From Streptomyces sp. CHD11 (lineage in GTDB: Bacteria; Actinomycetota; Actinomycetes; Streptomycetales; Streptomycetaceae), in the NCBI RefSeq assembly GCF_018638295.1, contig NZ_JABTTS010000033.1, forward strand, positions 25,742-89,741: a DNA stretch of 64,000 nt, in the 5' to 3' direction. Both the position numbers and the translations under genes were made by a program. Shown in pieces: positions 7,863 through 15,780 of this stretch. Below the pieces are notes generated by a model. The model was not told where the DNA came from. It did not search any database and saw only the letters and a program-made list of their open reading frames with translations. Each line of letters starts with the position of its first letter. The stretch's first letter is position 1.

Positions 7863-9788
7863 TCAGAGCTGGGTCGGCTGGCGCTCGGTCAGGCCGTACT
7901 GCTTGGCGATCTTGTTCCAGAGCCCGGCGGCCTTGCCCTTCTCCGCGGTCGCCGTGCCGCTCTCCCGGTTGCCGGCCTCGGTCTGCTTGGTCGAGCGGGC
8001 CTGGCCCTTCTTGCAGCCCTTCTTGCCGGCGACCTGGTCGGCCCAGGCCGCGTAGTGGTTGTCGGCCGACGCCGACGCCTTCCACGCCTTGGTGAGCGCG
8101 GAGGTCAGCGCCTGCTGGCCGGGCAGCTTGTCCACCGACAGCCCGGCGAGGTCGGTCACCAGCTTGTTGCGCTGTCCGGCCGCCTCCCGCAGGTCCTTGG
8201 CCGCCCGGCCCAGTTCGCGGCAGGCCTTCACGTCGGCCACCGCGTTGATCACGGTGGTCCGGCTGTCGCCGCTGACGGCCAGCAGCTTGTCCAGCTCGAC
8301 GGCCTGCTCACGGGCGGGGTCGACGGTCGGCGAGGGGGAGGGGGAGGACTCCTGGGTGGCGGGCGCGCTCGCGGCCACCGTCTGGTTGTCGTCGCCGTCG
8401 TCGCCCCCGCTGCCGATCAGGGCGCCCGCGCCGACGCCGAGGACGGCGATACCGACACCGACCGCCACGATGACCGGCAGGCGCGAACCGGAGCGGCCAC
8501 CGCCACGTCCACCGCGGCCGCCCCGGCCGCCGTCGCCCGGACCGGCCGGGTACGCGGTGGGCGCCGCCGGGCCGGGCCCGCCGTACTCGACGCGCGGGAG
8601 CTGCTGGGTGGAGCCCGCCGGGCCGGCGGCATCGTCGCGGAAGAGGCTGTCGAACTCGGCGGGCGGCTGCCGGTTGCCGTCACCCGGCGGCGGAGCCGGG
8701 ACGCCGTAGGGCTGCCCGGGGGGCTGCCCGGTGACGGGGGCGATGTACTGGGTGGCCTCGGCGTCGGGGCCGCCGGAGGGCGGCAGCCGGTCGCCGCCGG
8801 GCGCGTTCTGCTGGGAGAGGCCGAGGTACCGGGTGTCCTCGGAGTGGTGTGCGGCGGGCATCTCGGGCGGCAGCGCGCCCGGGCCCACCGGGGGTATGAA
8901 CTGCGTCGCCCCCTCGTCGGCGCCGGCCGCGGGCACCGGCGGCAGGAACTGTGTGGCCCCTTCCGACCCGTCGGGCGCGGCGGGCGGCATGGGCCCGCCG
9001 GCGGCCGGGGAGGCGCCGTAGGCGTGGTGGGCGGGAGCGCCGTAACCGGAGCCGTACGCGCCGGCGGCGCCGTCCTGGCCGGGGTGAGCGCCGTAGCCGC
9101 CGTCCGGCTGGGCGTGCGGGCCGGGCGTGGCGCCGTAGGGCTGGTGCCCGGCGTTCGCGCCGTGCCGGGCACCGTAGGCGTCCGCACCACCGTGCGGCCC
9201 GGTCGCGTCGCCGTAGCCGCCGCCCTGCCGGGCTCCATAGGCGTCCGCGCCACCGTGCGACGCGGTCGCGCCGCCGTAGCCGCCGTCCGGCTGGGCGTGC
9301 GGGCCGGGCGTGGCGCCGTAGGGCTGGTGCCCGGGGTCCGCGCCGTGCCGGGCACCGTAGGCGTCCGCACCACCGTCCGGGCCGGGGTGACCGCCGTAGG
9401 CCGGGGACGCGGGCCGGGCGCCCTCGGGCGGCAGCGGGCCGGGGCCCTGACCGCCCCCGGGCGGGTTCCGGTCGCCCCAGGAGGACGGTTCCGCCACGCC
9501 CCACCGGCCGTCGGACGGGGACTGACCGTCCTGCTCCGACGGCGACCCGGAACCCTGCCGACCGGAATCCCGCTGACCGGGACCCCACGGCGTGCCCCAG
9601 GTCTGGCCGCCGGGCGGGGCCGAGGCGGGAAAACCGCCGGCGGGGGGCCGGCCGTCCGCGCTGCCGCCGGGGGCGACCGGTCCGGCCGTCATACCCGGCA
9701 GCAGGGGTTCACCACCGTCGGAGGGCAGCACGATGCCTTCGCGCGCGGGGCGCTGCGAGGGCTCCTCGCCCTGTCCACTCTGCGTCAC
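7863..9788 (-). CDS. Large Pro/Gly-rich single-pass membrane protein
   Basis: The 641-aa protein has three parts. Residues 1-430 are a disordered cytoplasmic-type region rich in Gly, Pro, Ala and Tyr, with internal repeats such as ADAYGARHG and YGATPGPHAQPDGGYG. A transmembrane helix sits at about 432-457 (LPVIVAVGVGIAVLGVGAGA). The alpha-helical C-terminal domain of about 180 aa carries conserved Cys, Lys and Trp and ends ERQPTQL. Before the membrane, five Thr residues (279, 295, 319, 346, 394) sit in T-x-x-I/L contexts, four of them preceded by acidic residues. GTG start with TAGGAGT upstream. The function is unknown; a scaffold or signalling role is only a guess. Confidence 0.75.
   Translation of the reverse strand: MTQSGQGEEPSQRPAREGIVLPSDGGEPLLPGMTAGPVAPGGSADGRPPAGGFPASAPPGGQTWGTPWGPGQRDSGRQGSGSPSEQDGQSPSDGRWGVAEPSSWGDRNPPGGGQGPGPLPPEGARPASPAYGGHPGPDGGADAYGARHGADPGHQPYGATPGPHAQPDGGYGGATASHGGADAYGARQGGGYGDATGPHGGADAYGARHGANAGHQPYGATPGPHAQPDGGYGAHPGQDGAAGAYGSGYGAPAHHAYGASPAAGGPMPPAAPDGSEGATQFLPPVPAAGADEGATQFIPPVGPGALPPEMPAAHHSEDTRYLGLSQQNAPGGDRLPPSGGPDAEATQYIAPVTGQPPGQPYGVPAPPPGDGNRQPPAEFDSLFRDDAAGPAGSTQQLPRVEYGGPGPAAPTAYPAGPGDGGRGGRGGRGGGRSGSRLPVIVAVGVGIAVLGVGAGALIGSGGDDGDDNQTVAASAPATQESSPSPSPTVDPAREQAVELDKLLAVSGDSRTTVINAVADVKACRELGRAAKDLREAAGQRNKLVTDLAGLSVDKLPGQQALTSALTKAWKASASADNHYAAWADQVAGKKGCKKGQARSTKQTEAGNRESGTATAEKGKAAGLWNKIAKQYGLTERQPTQL
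9091..9377. repeat. Two ~104-bp direct repeats inside the membrane-protein gene
   Basis: Bases 9091-9194 and 9274-9377 are nearly identical (a few mismatches around 9150 and 9333), 183 bp apart. They encode duplicated Gly/Tyr/Pro-rich blocks in the disordered N-terminal half of the 641-aa protein. A diverged third partial copy lies between them. The repeat should make copy number variable between strains. Confidence 0.85.
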
Positions 9789-9978
9789 CGGGACTCCTAC
9801 CAGAAATGGGGGACCTTGTGGATCGTCGGTTCACGCTACCGGGTCCCCGGAGCCCGGTGCCACGCAGCACAGAACCTGACCTTCTGCCCTGTGAGCGCGG
9901 TAACAAAACCGGGTCACCACACGCTGCTTACGTCCCCCTCCTCATCTCCCTCCTCGTCTCCCCGCCCGGCAGCCGGTG

Positions 9979-11364
9979 TCACGCCGCCGCCTGAAGCTCC
10001 ATGCGCGCCCCGAACTCCCGTACCACCGGCTCCTCCCGGTAGGGCTCGAGGCGCTGCTGGAGATCCTCGAGGTACTCGGCGCCCCGGTTCGACCGCAGCC
10101 CGCCCAGAAGCCCCGCCGCCTTCAGGCCCGTGGTGCAGGCCTGTTCGATCTCGCGCTGCTGCACCTGCGCGGTGGCCAGCAGCACATAGCCGATCGCCCG
10201 GCGCCGGGCCCGCGACTCGGGATGCCCCTCCAGCGACTGGCGGGCACACCGCGCGGCGGCGTCGGCCTGCCCGAGATCCCGGTGACAGTGCGCCAACTCG
10301 TCGGCCAGATAGGCCTCGTCGAAGTGGGCGATCCACACCGGGTCGTCGCCGGAGGACGGATCGGCGGCCTCCATGGCACGCACGGCGCGGCCCGCCGCCG
10401 CCTGCGCGGAGTGCGTGTCGCCCATCAGCGCGTGCCCGCGCGCCTCCGCCGCGAGGAACATCGACTCCGCGCGGGGCGTCACCCGCCCCCGCGCACCCTC
10501 CTGTGCCGCGCGCGCCAACTGCGCGATCTCGCGCGGGTTTCCGAGCTGCGCGGCCAGATGACTCATGGAGGCGGCGAGCACATACCCGCCGTAGCCGCGG
10601 TCCCCGGCCGCCTGCGCCAGCCGCAGCGCCTGGATGTAGTAGCGCTGGGCGAGGCCCGGTTGTCCGGTGTCGACGGCCATGTACCCGGCGAGTTCGGTCA
10701 GTCGCGCGACCGCCGCGAAGAGGTCCCGGCCCACCGCCTCGCGGTACGAGCCCGCCAGCATCCCCGAGACGACACTGTTGAGGTAGTGCACCACGACCGG
10801 GCGCACATGCCCGCTGCCGTACTGGTGGTCCAGGTCGACCAGGGCCTGCGTCATGGACCGCACGGCCCCCACGTCGGACTGACCCACCCGCGGACCGGCG
10901 GCCCTCGCCACCTGTCCGTCGGGGGCGGAGATCAGCCAGTCCCGGCTCGGCTCCACCAGCGCGGAGGAGGCCACGGAGGAGCCGGACAGGAAGTCCCGGC
11001 GCCCCACGTCACTGCGCCACAGCTCGCAGACCTGCTCGATGGCCCCCAGTACCGTCGGCGAGAACTGGAGACCGACACCCGACGCGAGGTTCTTGCCGTT
11101 GGCCATGCCGATCTCGTCGATCGTGACCGTACGGCCCAGCTTGCGGCCCAGAGCCTCCGCGATGACCGCCGGCGCCCGGCCCCTCGGCTGCTGTCCGCGC
11201 AGCCAGCGCGCCACCGACGTCTTGTCGTAGCGCAGATCGAGACCGTGCTCCGCGCCGCACATGTTGACCCTGCGGGCCAGCCCGGCGTTGGAACATCCGG
11301 CTTCCTGGATGAGCGCCTGCAGCCGTTCGTTCGGCTGCCGCGCGACGAGAGGCCTTGCGGCCAT
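9979..11364 (-). CDS. NsdA-family developmental/antibiotic regulator
   Basis: The 461-aa protein has an N-terminal helix-turn-helix-like segment (QALIQEAGCSNAGLARRVN, then LRYDKTSVARWLRGQQP). TPR-like helices follow from about residue 130 on (GYMAVDTGQPGLAQRYYIQA; VLAASMSHLAAQLGNPREIA; FLAAEARGHALMGDTHSAQA). It closely resembles Streptomyces NsdA, a negative regulator of sporulation and antibiotic production, whose paralogues share this architecture, so orthology is not certain. The ATG at 11364 follows a G-rich ribosome binding site. The divergent neighbour is a primase-polymerase-domain gene. Confidence 0.82.
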   Translation of the reverse strand: MAARPLVARQPNERLQALIQEAGCSNAGLARRVNMCGAEHGLDLRYDKTSVARWLRGQQPRGRAPAVIAEALGRKLGRTVTIDEIGMANGKNLASGVGLQFSPTVLGAIEQVCELWRSDVGRRDFLSGSSVASSALVEPSRDWLISAPDGQVARAAGPRVGQSDVGAVRSMTQALVDLDHQYGSGHVRPVVVHYLNSVVSGMLAGSYREAVGRDLFAAVARLTELAGYMAVDTGQPGLAQRYYIQALRLAQAAGDRGYGGYVLAASMSHLAAQLGNPREIAQLARAAQEGARGRVTPRAESMFLAAEARGHALMGDTHSAQAAAGRAVRAMEAADPSSGDDPVWIAHFDEAYLADELAHCHRDLGQADAAARCARQSLEGHPESRARRRAIGYVLLATAQVQQREIEQACTTGLKAAGLLGGLRSNRGAEYLEDLQQRLEPYREEPVVREFGARMELQAAA

Positions 11365-11672
11365 GGCGTACCCCCTGAGGCTGCGGTGCCTGCCCACGCA
11401 CCGGGTTCGACGTTCTTCCGCGGCCGTACTTCTCACGTCCCGGCGAGAAGCACCGGCCGTGAAGATCAATGCCCCGCCGATGTGACGACAATGCGAGGCA
11501 TGTGAGGATTGCCGGGGTGACGACGGCTGCCGGCCCCCCCTCGTCGTTACCCATCCCCGCCGGCGGATCCCCCGCGCGCCCCCACGGATGCACCCATGCG
11601 CCCCGGCCGGGGAAACGGTGCTCCTCCCCCGCGCATGCGGGCGGGCGTAACTCCCTGCTGACGGCCGTAGTT
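11365..11672. promoter_or_regulatory. Divergent intergenic region (NsdA-like / prim-pol)
   Basis: This 308-bp non-coding stretch separates two divergent genes and must carry both promoters. A run of GTG codons at its right end leaves the prim-pol start uncertain by a few codons. I see no clear operator. Confidence 0.35.
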
Positions 11673-12335
11673 GTGTTCATCGTGGAAGAGACGATCGCGG
11701 GCACCGACGCCGTACAGATCCCGAAGCAGCGCGGGGAATCGCTGCTGGACGCCGCCGTCCGGTACGCGGAGGAGCGGCACTGGGACGTGGTCCCGGGCAC
11801 CTGGCTGGAGGCCGCGGACGGGGTGCGGGGCTGCTCGTGCGGTGACGCGGCGTGCCCCGTGCCCGGCGCGCATCCGGCCCGCCCGGACTGGGCGGCGCAG
11901 GCGACCGGCAGCGCCACCGTCGTCCGGCGGATGTGGCAGCAGCAGCCGACCGCGTCGGTCCTGCTGCCCACCGGGCGGACGTTCGACGCGATCTCCGTTC
12001 CGGAGACGTCCGGGTTCCTGGCCCTCGCACGGATGGAGCGCATGGGCCTGACACTGGGGCCGGTCACGCTGACACCGGACCGGCGGACGGAGTTCTTCGT
12101 GCTGCCCGGGGCGGCGGCGAAGGTGCCGGGACTGCTGTGCAGGCTGGGGTGGTCGCTGTCCTCGATCGACCTGACGGTGCGCGGTGAGGGGGAATTCGTC
12201 GCCGGGCCGCCCACCCGGGTCGGGTGCCGGGGAGCCGTGCAGTGGGCCTGCCGGCCCACATCGGCGAACCGGTGGCTGCCGGACGTGGAGGAGTTGATTC
12301 CGTCGTTGGCCTACGCGTGCGGCAGGGACCGGTAG
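11673..12335 (+). CDS. Bifunctional DNA primase/polymerase-domain protein
   Basis: The 220-aa protein resembles the N-terminal prim-pol (AEP) domain family of Streptomyces: GESLLDAAVRYAEERHWDV, the cysteine-containing CSCGDAACPVPGAHPA, then TASVLLPTGRTFDAISVPE. No helicase domain follows, so it is a stand-alone short form. The classical catalytic acidic triad is not obvious, so it may be non-catalytic. The GTG at 11673 is the likely start, with a GTG three codons later as an alternative; the ribosome binding site is weak. It is divergent from the NsdA-like regulator. Its cellular role is not established. Confidence 0.72.
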   Translation: MFIVEETIAGTDAVQIPKQRGESLLDAAVRYAEERHWDVVPGTWLEAADGVRGCSCGDAACPVPGAHPARPDWAAQATGSATVVRRMWQQQPTASVLLPTGRTFDAISVPETSGFLALARMERMGLTLGPVTLTPDRRTEFFVLPGAAAKVPGLLCRLGWSLSSIDLTVRGEGEFVAGPPTRVGCRGAVQWACRPTSANRWLPDVEELIPSLAYACGRDR

Positions 12336-12530
12336 GGACGCGCGCCCGCACGGTCCCACGCCCTCGGGTGCCCTGACCCTGCTGGGGCTGCGTCTCTCCG
12401 CGCCGCTGACGGCCCGGCGGCTGCCGGAGATCATCACGGCGGTCAGCAGGGGATGAGACCTGCGGGCAGCGAGGCCCGGGGACCGGCCGGCCCGAGGGCC
12501 GCGGCAGCAGGGCCTCGATGCGCGGGCGCC

Positions 12531-13409
12531 TCAGCCGCCGCCGATGGTGTCCAGGAACGGTTCGATCGCGGCCAGCCAGGTCTCCGGCTGGTCGTAGTGG
12601 ACGAGGTGGCCCGCGTCGGCGACCTCGGCGTACTGGCCGCGGGGCAGGACGCGGACCATCTCCTGGGCCTCGGCGCGGCCCAGTTCCCCGTCGAGGCCGC
12701 GGACCACCAGGGCGGGGCACCGTACCTGGGCCAGTTCCTCCCAGTGGGCGTCGAACACCCAGGTCTCGCGGGAGCGGAGCATCTGTTCCGGGTCGAAGAC
12801 GGGGCGCCAGCCGTCGGGGGACTCGGCCATCACCTCGGCGTAGAACTCGCCCCGGGTGGGATGGGGGCGCTCCACCCAGGGGTCGTCCTCGCCGAACCAC
12901 TTGCGTACGTCGGCGAGCGTGGCGAAGGGGAGAGGCCAGGTCTTGAACCACTCGGCCCACTCGCGCTGCGAGGCGGCTCCGAGGGCGGAGGCCCGCATGT
13001 CGCAGATGATCAGACCGCGGACCAGGTCGGGACGTTTCGCCGCGAGCTGCCACGCGGTGAGCGCGCCCATCGCGTGGCCGATGAGGACGGTGGGGCCGAG
13101 GCCGAGCTGTTCGAGCGCGGCCTCGGCGTCGTCGACGTAGGCGTCACGGGTGAAGGAGCCCTGCGGGGGCTTCTCGCTGCGGCCGTGTCCGCGCTGGTCG
13201 AGGGCGACCGCGCGGTAGCGCGCGGAGAGCCGGCGAGCGGTGGACGCCCAGTGCGAGGCACGTCCCATCAGGCCGTGCAGTAAGAGCACGCCGGGACCGC
13301 TCGCCGCGCCGGCCTCCGCCTGGTCCGTCCCGTCCTTGGGCGGGTCGCCGAACTCCCAGGCGGCGAGCCGTACGCCGTCCGTCCCGGTCACGTCGATGCG
13401 TCGCGCCAT
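12531..13409 (-). CDS. Alpha/beta-hydrolase-fold protein lacking the nucleophile serine
   Basis: The 292-aa cytosolic protein has a complete alpha/beta hydrolase fold: oxyanion motif LLHGLMG, elbow strand TVLIGHAMGALTAW, acid region VVRGLDGELG and C-terminal histidine AGHLVHYD. In the nucleophile elbow the expected G-x-S-x-G reads G-H-A-M-G. Residue 113 is Ala (codon GCG), so the normal catalytic serine is missing. It may be a binding protein or use another mechanism. The ATG at 13409 follows CAGGACC. Single-gene leftward unit. Confidence 0.83.
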   Translation of the reverse strand: MARRIDVTGTDGVRLAAWEFGDPPKDGTDQAEAGAASGPGVLLLHGLMGRASHWASTARRLSARYRAVALDQRGHGRSEKPPQGSFTRDAYVDDAEAALEQLGLGPTVLIGHAMGALTAWQLAAKRPDLVRGLIICDMRASALGAASQREWAEWFKTWPLPFATLADVRKWFGEDDPWVERPHPTRGEFYAEVMAESPDGWRPVFDPEQMLRSRETWVFDAHWEELAQVRCPALVVRGLDGELGRAEAQEMVRVLPRGQYAEVADAGHLVHYDQPETWLAAIEPFLDTIGGG

Positions 13410-14055
13410 GGTCCTGGCACCCCCCAAGCTCGCTGCATACCCCACTGCGTGTGTCCTGGCGCTGTCCGCCGCACTGCCACTGCCACTGCCACCGCCCGCA
13501 GACTATCGAAAGCGCATTCGAAAATGTCTTCCCGCCCGGCAAGACCGCTCGTTCGAGTGACCCCAGGCGGGGATTGATCGCCGTGGCCCGGGGGAGATCT
13601 TCAGCGGGAGGCGGACCGCTCGGGGAAACCGGTCCGCGGGGAATGACCCTGGGAGCTCGGGGCTCCGGGTCAGCACAGGGGAGGACAGGCCCCGGCGCCA
13701 TAAGGCGCCGGGGCTCCTCACGTGGTCACGGCACTGGTCACGGCACTGGTCACGGCACACCGTCCCGCCCCTCCCCGGCCGGAGTGACATCGCGGTCGCC
13801 CGGCCAAGAGCCCCTCAGGTCATATGCCTCACGCGACAGCCTTGCACGCGATTCCGGCGAGCGCTGCGGTTCCACGCAACGGATTTCCGATTCGGCGCGT
13901 TCACACCGCAGGGTGCGTCCCGTCCGCACCGTGAGCGGAGCGCGCCGCTTCGGATCCCGTCGAGGCGGTGGCTCCGGCCACTCCTGTGGCTCCGGGTGCG
14001 CCGCTGCTTCTGGTGCCGCTGCTTCCGGCGCTCCGGATGCGGCCCGGCCGGTCGG
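13410..14055. other. Gene-free stretch with a repeat
   Basis: These 646 bp lie between the hydrolase start and the dmdR1 stop. They contain a strong hairpin (13689-13714, listed separately) and a 12-bp tandem repeat TCACGGCACTGG at 13726-13758 (two full units and one partial). Open frames on the + strand exist but look like GC-bias artefacts. Confidence 0.6.
13689..13714. terminator. Strong GC hairpin downstream of dmdR1
   Basis: GCCCCGGCGCC (13689-13699), loop ATAA, GGCGCCGGGGC (13704-13714): an 11-bp perfect stem with a 4-nt loop. It lies about 340 nt past the leftward dmdR1 stop and about 280 nt upstream of the hydrolase start, so it would insulate the two units. Confidence 0.75.
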
Positions 14056-14748
14056 TCAGGGCTTGGCGACGAACACGTGGGAGGCCACATCCGTCTCCAG
14101 CTCGGCCGCCTCACCGCTGCTGCCCACCAGCACCCCGCCGGCCGACTCCGTCACACTCACCACGGAACCGGGCTGCACACCCGCCCGCCGCAGCGTGTAC
14201 ATCAGCTGCGCGTCCGTCTGGATCGGCTCGCCGATCCGCCGCACCACGACCGTCTTGCCCTCGGGGCCCGGGTCGAGATCGGCCAGCGACACCATCCCCT
14301 CGTCCAGGAACGGGTCGGCGCCGTCCTTCTCGCCCAGCTCCTCCAGGCCCGGGATCGGGTTGCCGTACGGCGACTCGGTCGGGTGCCTCAGCAGCTCCAG
14401 CACGCGGCGCTCGACGGCCTCGCTCATCACGTGCTCCCAGCGGCACGCCTCGGCGTGCACCTGCTCCCACTCCAGGCCGATCACGTCGACCAGCAGACAC
14501 TCCGCGAGGCGGTGCTTGCGCATCACGCGTGTGGCGAGCCTGCGGCCCTCCTCCGTGAACTCCAGATGCCGGTCGGGAGCGACGGACACCAGACCGTCGC
14601 GCTCCATGCGCGCCACCGTCTGGCTGACCGTCGGCCCGCTCTGGTCGAGCCGCTCGGCGATCCGGGCACGCATGGGGACCACACCTTCCTCCTCCAGCTC
14701 GAGGATGGTGCGGAGATACATCTCCGTGGTGTCGATCAGTCCGGACAT
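14056..14748 (-). CDS. dmdR1: DtxR/IdeR-family iron-dependent repressor
   Basis: The 230-aa protein represses siderophore and iron-uptake genes when Fe2+ is bound. The N-terminal winged helix carries Met10 (TTEMYLRTI) and the recognition region QSGPTVSQTVARMERDGL. The dimerisation/metal domain has HRLAECLLVDVIGLEWEQVH and the second-site cluster EACRWEH, equivalent to DtxR Cys102-Glu105-His106. A C-terminal SH3-like domain follows (about 150-230). Length and motifs match Streptomyces DmdR1. In S. coelicolor an antisense gene, adm, overlaps dmdR1, and an open + frame also spans this gene. AAGGGG precedes the ATG. Confidence 0.93.
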   Translation of the reverse strand: MSGLIDTTEMYLRTILELEEEGVVPMRARIAERLDQSGPTVSQTVARMERDGLVSVAPDRHLEFTEEGRRLATRVMRKHRLAECLLVDVIGLEWEQVHAEACRWEHVMSEAVERRVLELLRHPTESPYGNPIPGLEELGEKDGADPFLDEGMVSLADLDPGPEGKTVVVRRIGEPIQTDAQLMYTLRRAGVQPGSVVSVTESAGGVLVGSSGEAAELETDVASHVFVAKP

Positions 14749-14976
14749 ACATGCCCCTTGATGAGATCTGCGGAATTGCTCTGCCGGAGGCTGGACTGCT
14801 CACCGGCGCGTGCGCTGGCCCAGGACTCAATTCTGACGCATACGGCCGACAACCGGGCCACGCCGCGGAAACGGAGGGTTCCGGGGCCCGGGAACCGGGC
14901 GCGCGGCGCCGTATTGACACGGCACTGGTCCAGACCGCACGGTGATCCGCAACACTCCACCCGTGAAGGGATGCGC
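14749..14976. promoter_or_regulatory. Divergent promoter region dmdR1 / SIS gene
   Basis: This 228-bp region holds the start signals of both divergent genes. The SIS gene has GAAGGG six nucleotides before its chosen ATG. No 19-bp TTAGGTTAGGCT-type iron box is evident on either strand, so I see no sign that DmdR1 acts at this promoter. Confidence 0.35.
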
Positions 14977-15732
14977 ATGAGCGACCGCACGCCGGCCGTC
15001 CGGTTCCTCGACGCCGCGATCGGCCTGCTGGAGCGGATCCGTGACGGGGAGGCCGAGTCCGTGGCGGCCGCGGGCGCGCTGCTCGCCGACACCGTCGCGG
15101 ACGGCGGACGGCTCTTCGCCTTCGGCGCCGGACACTCCTCGCTCGCCGCGCAGGACCTCGTCTACCGCGCGGGCGGGCTCGCGCTGATGAACCTGCTCAC
15201 CGTGCCGGGTGCCGTCGGCGTCGACGTGATGCCGGCCACGCTGGGCTCCGCCCTGGAGCGGGTCGACGGGCTGGCGGGCGTCGTGCTCGAGACCTCGCCC
15301 CTGCGCGCGGGCGACGCACTGGTGATCATCTCGCTGTCCGGGCGCAACGCGCTGCCCGTGGAGATGGCCATGAAGGCCCGTGAGCTGGGCGTCAAGGTGA
15401 TCGGCGTGACCTCGGTGGCGTACGCGGCGCAGACGTCGTCCCGGCACTCCTCGGGGTCGTTCCTGAAGGACCACTGCGATCTCGTACTGGACTCGGGGAT
15501 CGCGGTCGGCGACGCGGAGCTCACCCATGAGAACGTCCCGGCTCCGTTCGCTCCCGCGTCCACCGTGGTCACGGCCGCCCTGTTGCAGGCCGTCATGGCC
15601 ACGGCGGCGTCCGAGCTCGCGGACCGGGGCATCGAGCCGCCGCTGCTGCGCTCGGGGAACGTGGACGGCGGCCACGCGTGGAACGCGCGGGTGTTCGACG
15701 AGTACGCCGACCGGATCTTCTACCACCGCTGA
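14977..15732 (+). CDS. SIS-domain sugar-phosphate-binding protein
   Basis: The 251-aa protein has a single SIS (sugar isomerase) domain: DGGRLFAFGAGHSSLAAQDL and DALVIISLSGRNALPVEMA hold the two phosphosugar-binding Ser-rich loops, followed by LGVKVIGVTSV. It belongs to the UPF0309-like group of unknown substrate. Relatives include GmhA-type isomerases and sugar-phosphate-sensing regulators, but there is no DNA-binding domain here. The ATG at 14977 has GAAGGG at good spacing. An ATG six bases upstream is possible but too close to the ribosome binding site. Confidence 0.85.
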   Translation: MSDRTPAVRFLDAAIGLLERIRDGEAESVAAAGALLADTVADGGRLFAFGAGHSSLAAQDLVYRAGGLALMNLLTVPGAVGVDVMPATLGSALERVDGLAGVVLETSPLRAGDALVIISLSGRNALPVEMAMKARELGVKVIGVTSVAYAAQTSSRHSSGSFLKDHCDLVLDSGIAVGDAELTHENVPAPFAPASTVVTAALLQAVMATAASELADRGIEPPLLRSGNVDGGHAWNARVFDEYADRIFYHR

Positions 15733-15780
15733 CTTCCGCCCCCGGAACTCCCGCCGGCGGGAGCGGGCGCCGGGGGCGCA

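Noticed and set aside
12340..12456. Possible C-terminal gene remnant reading ALTLLGLRLSAPLTARRLPE and onward to a TGA at about 12456
   Set aside because: No start, no ribosome binding site and no recognised family. It is too short to call a pseudogene against GC-driven open frames.
14749..14976. DmdR1 iron box between dmdR1 and the SIS gene
   Set aside because: I found no 19-bp TTAGGTTAGGCT-like dyad on either strand.
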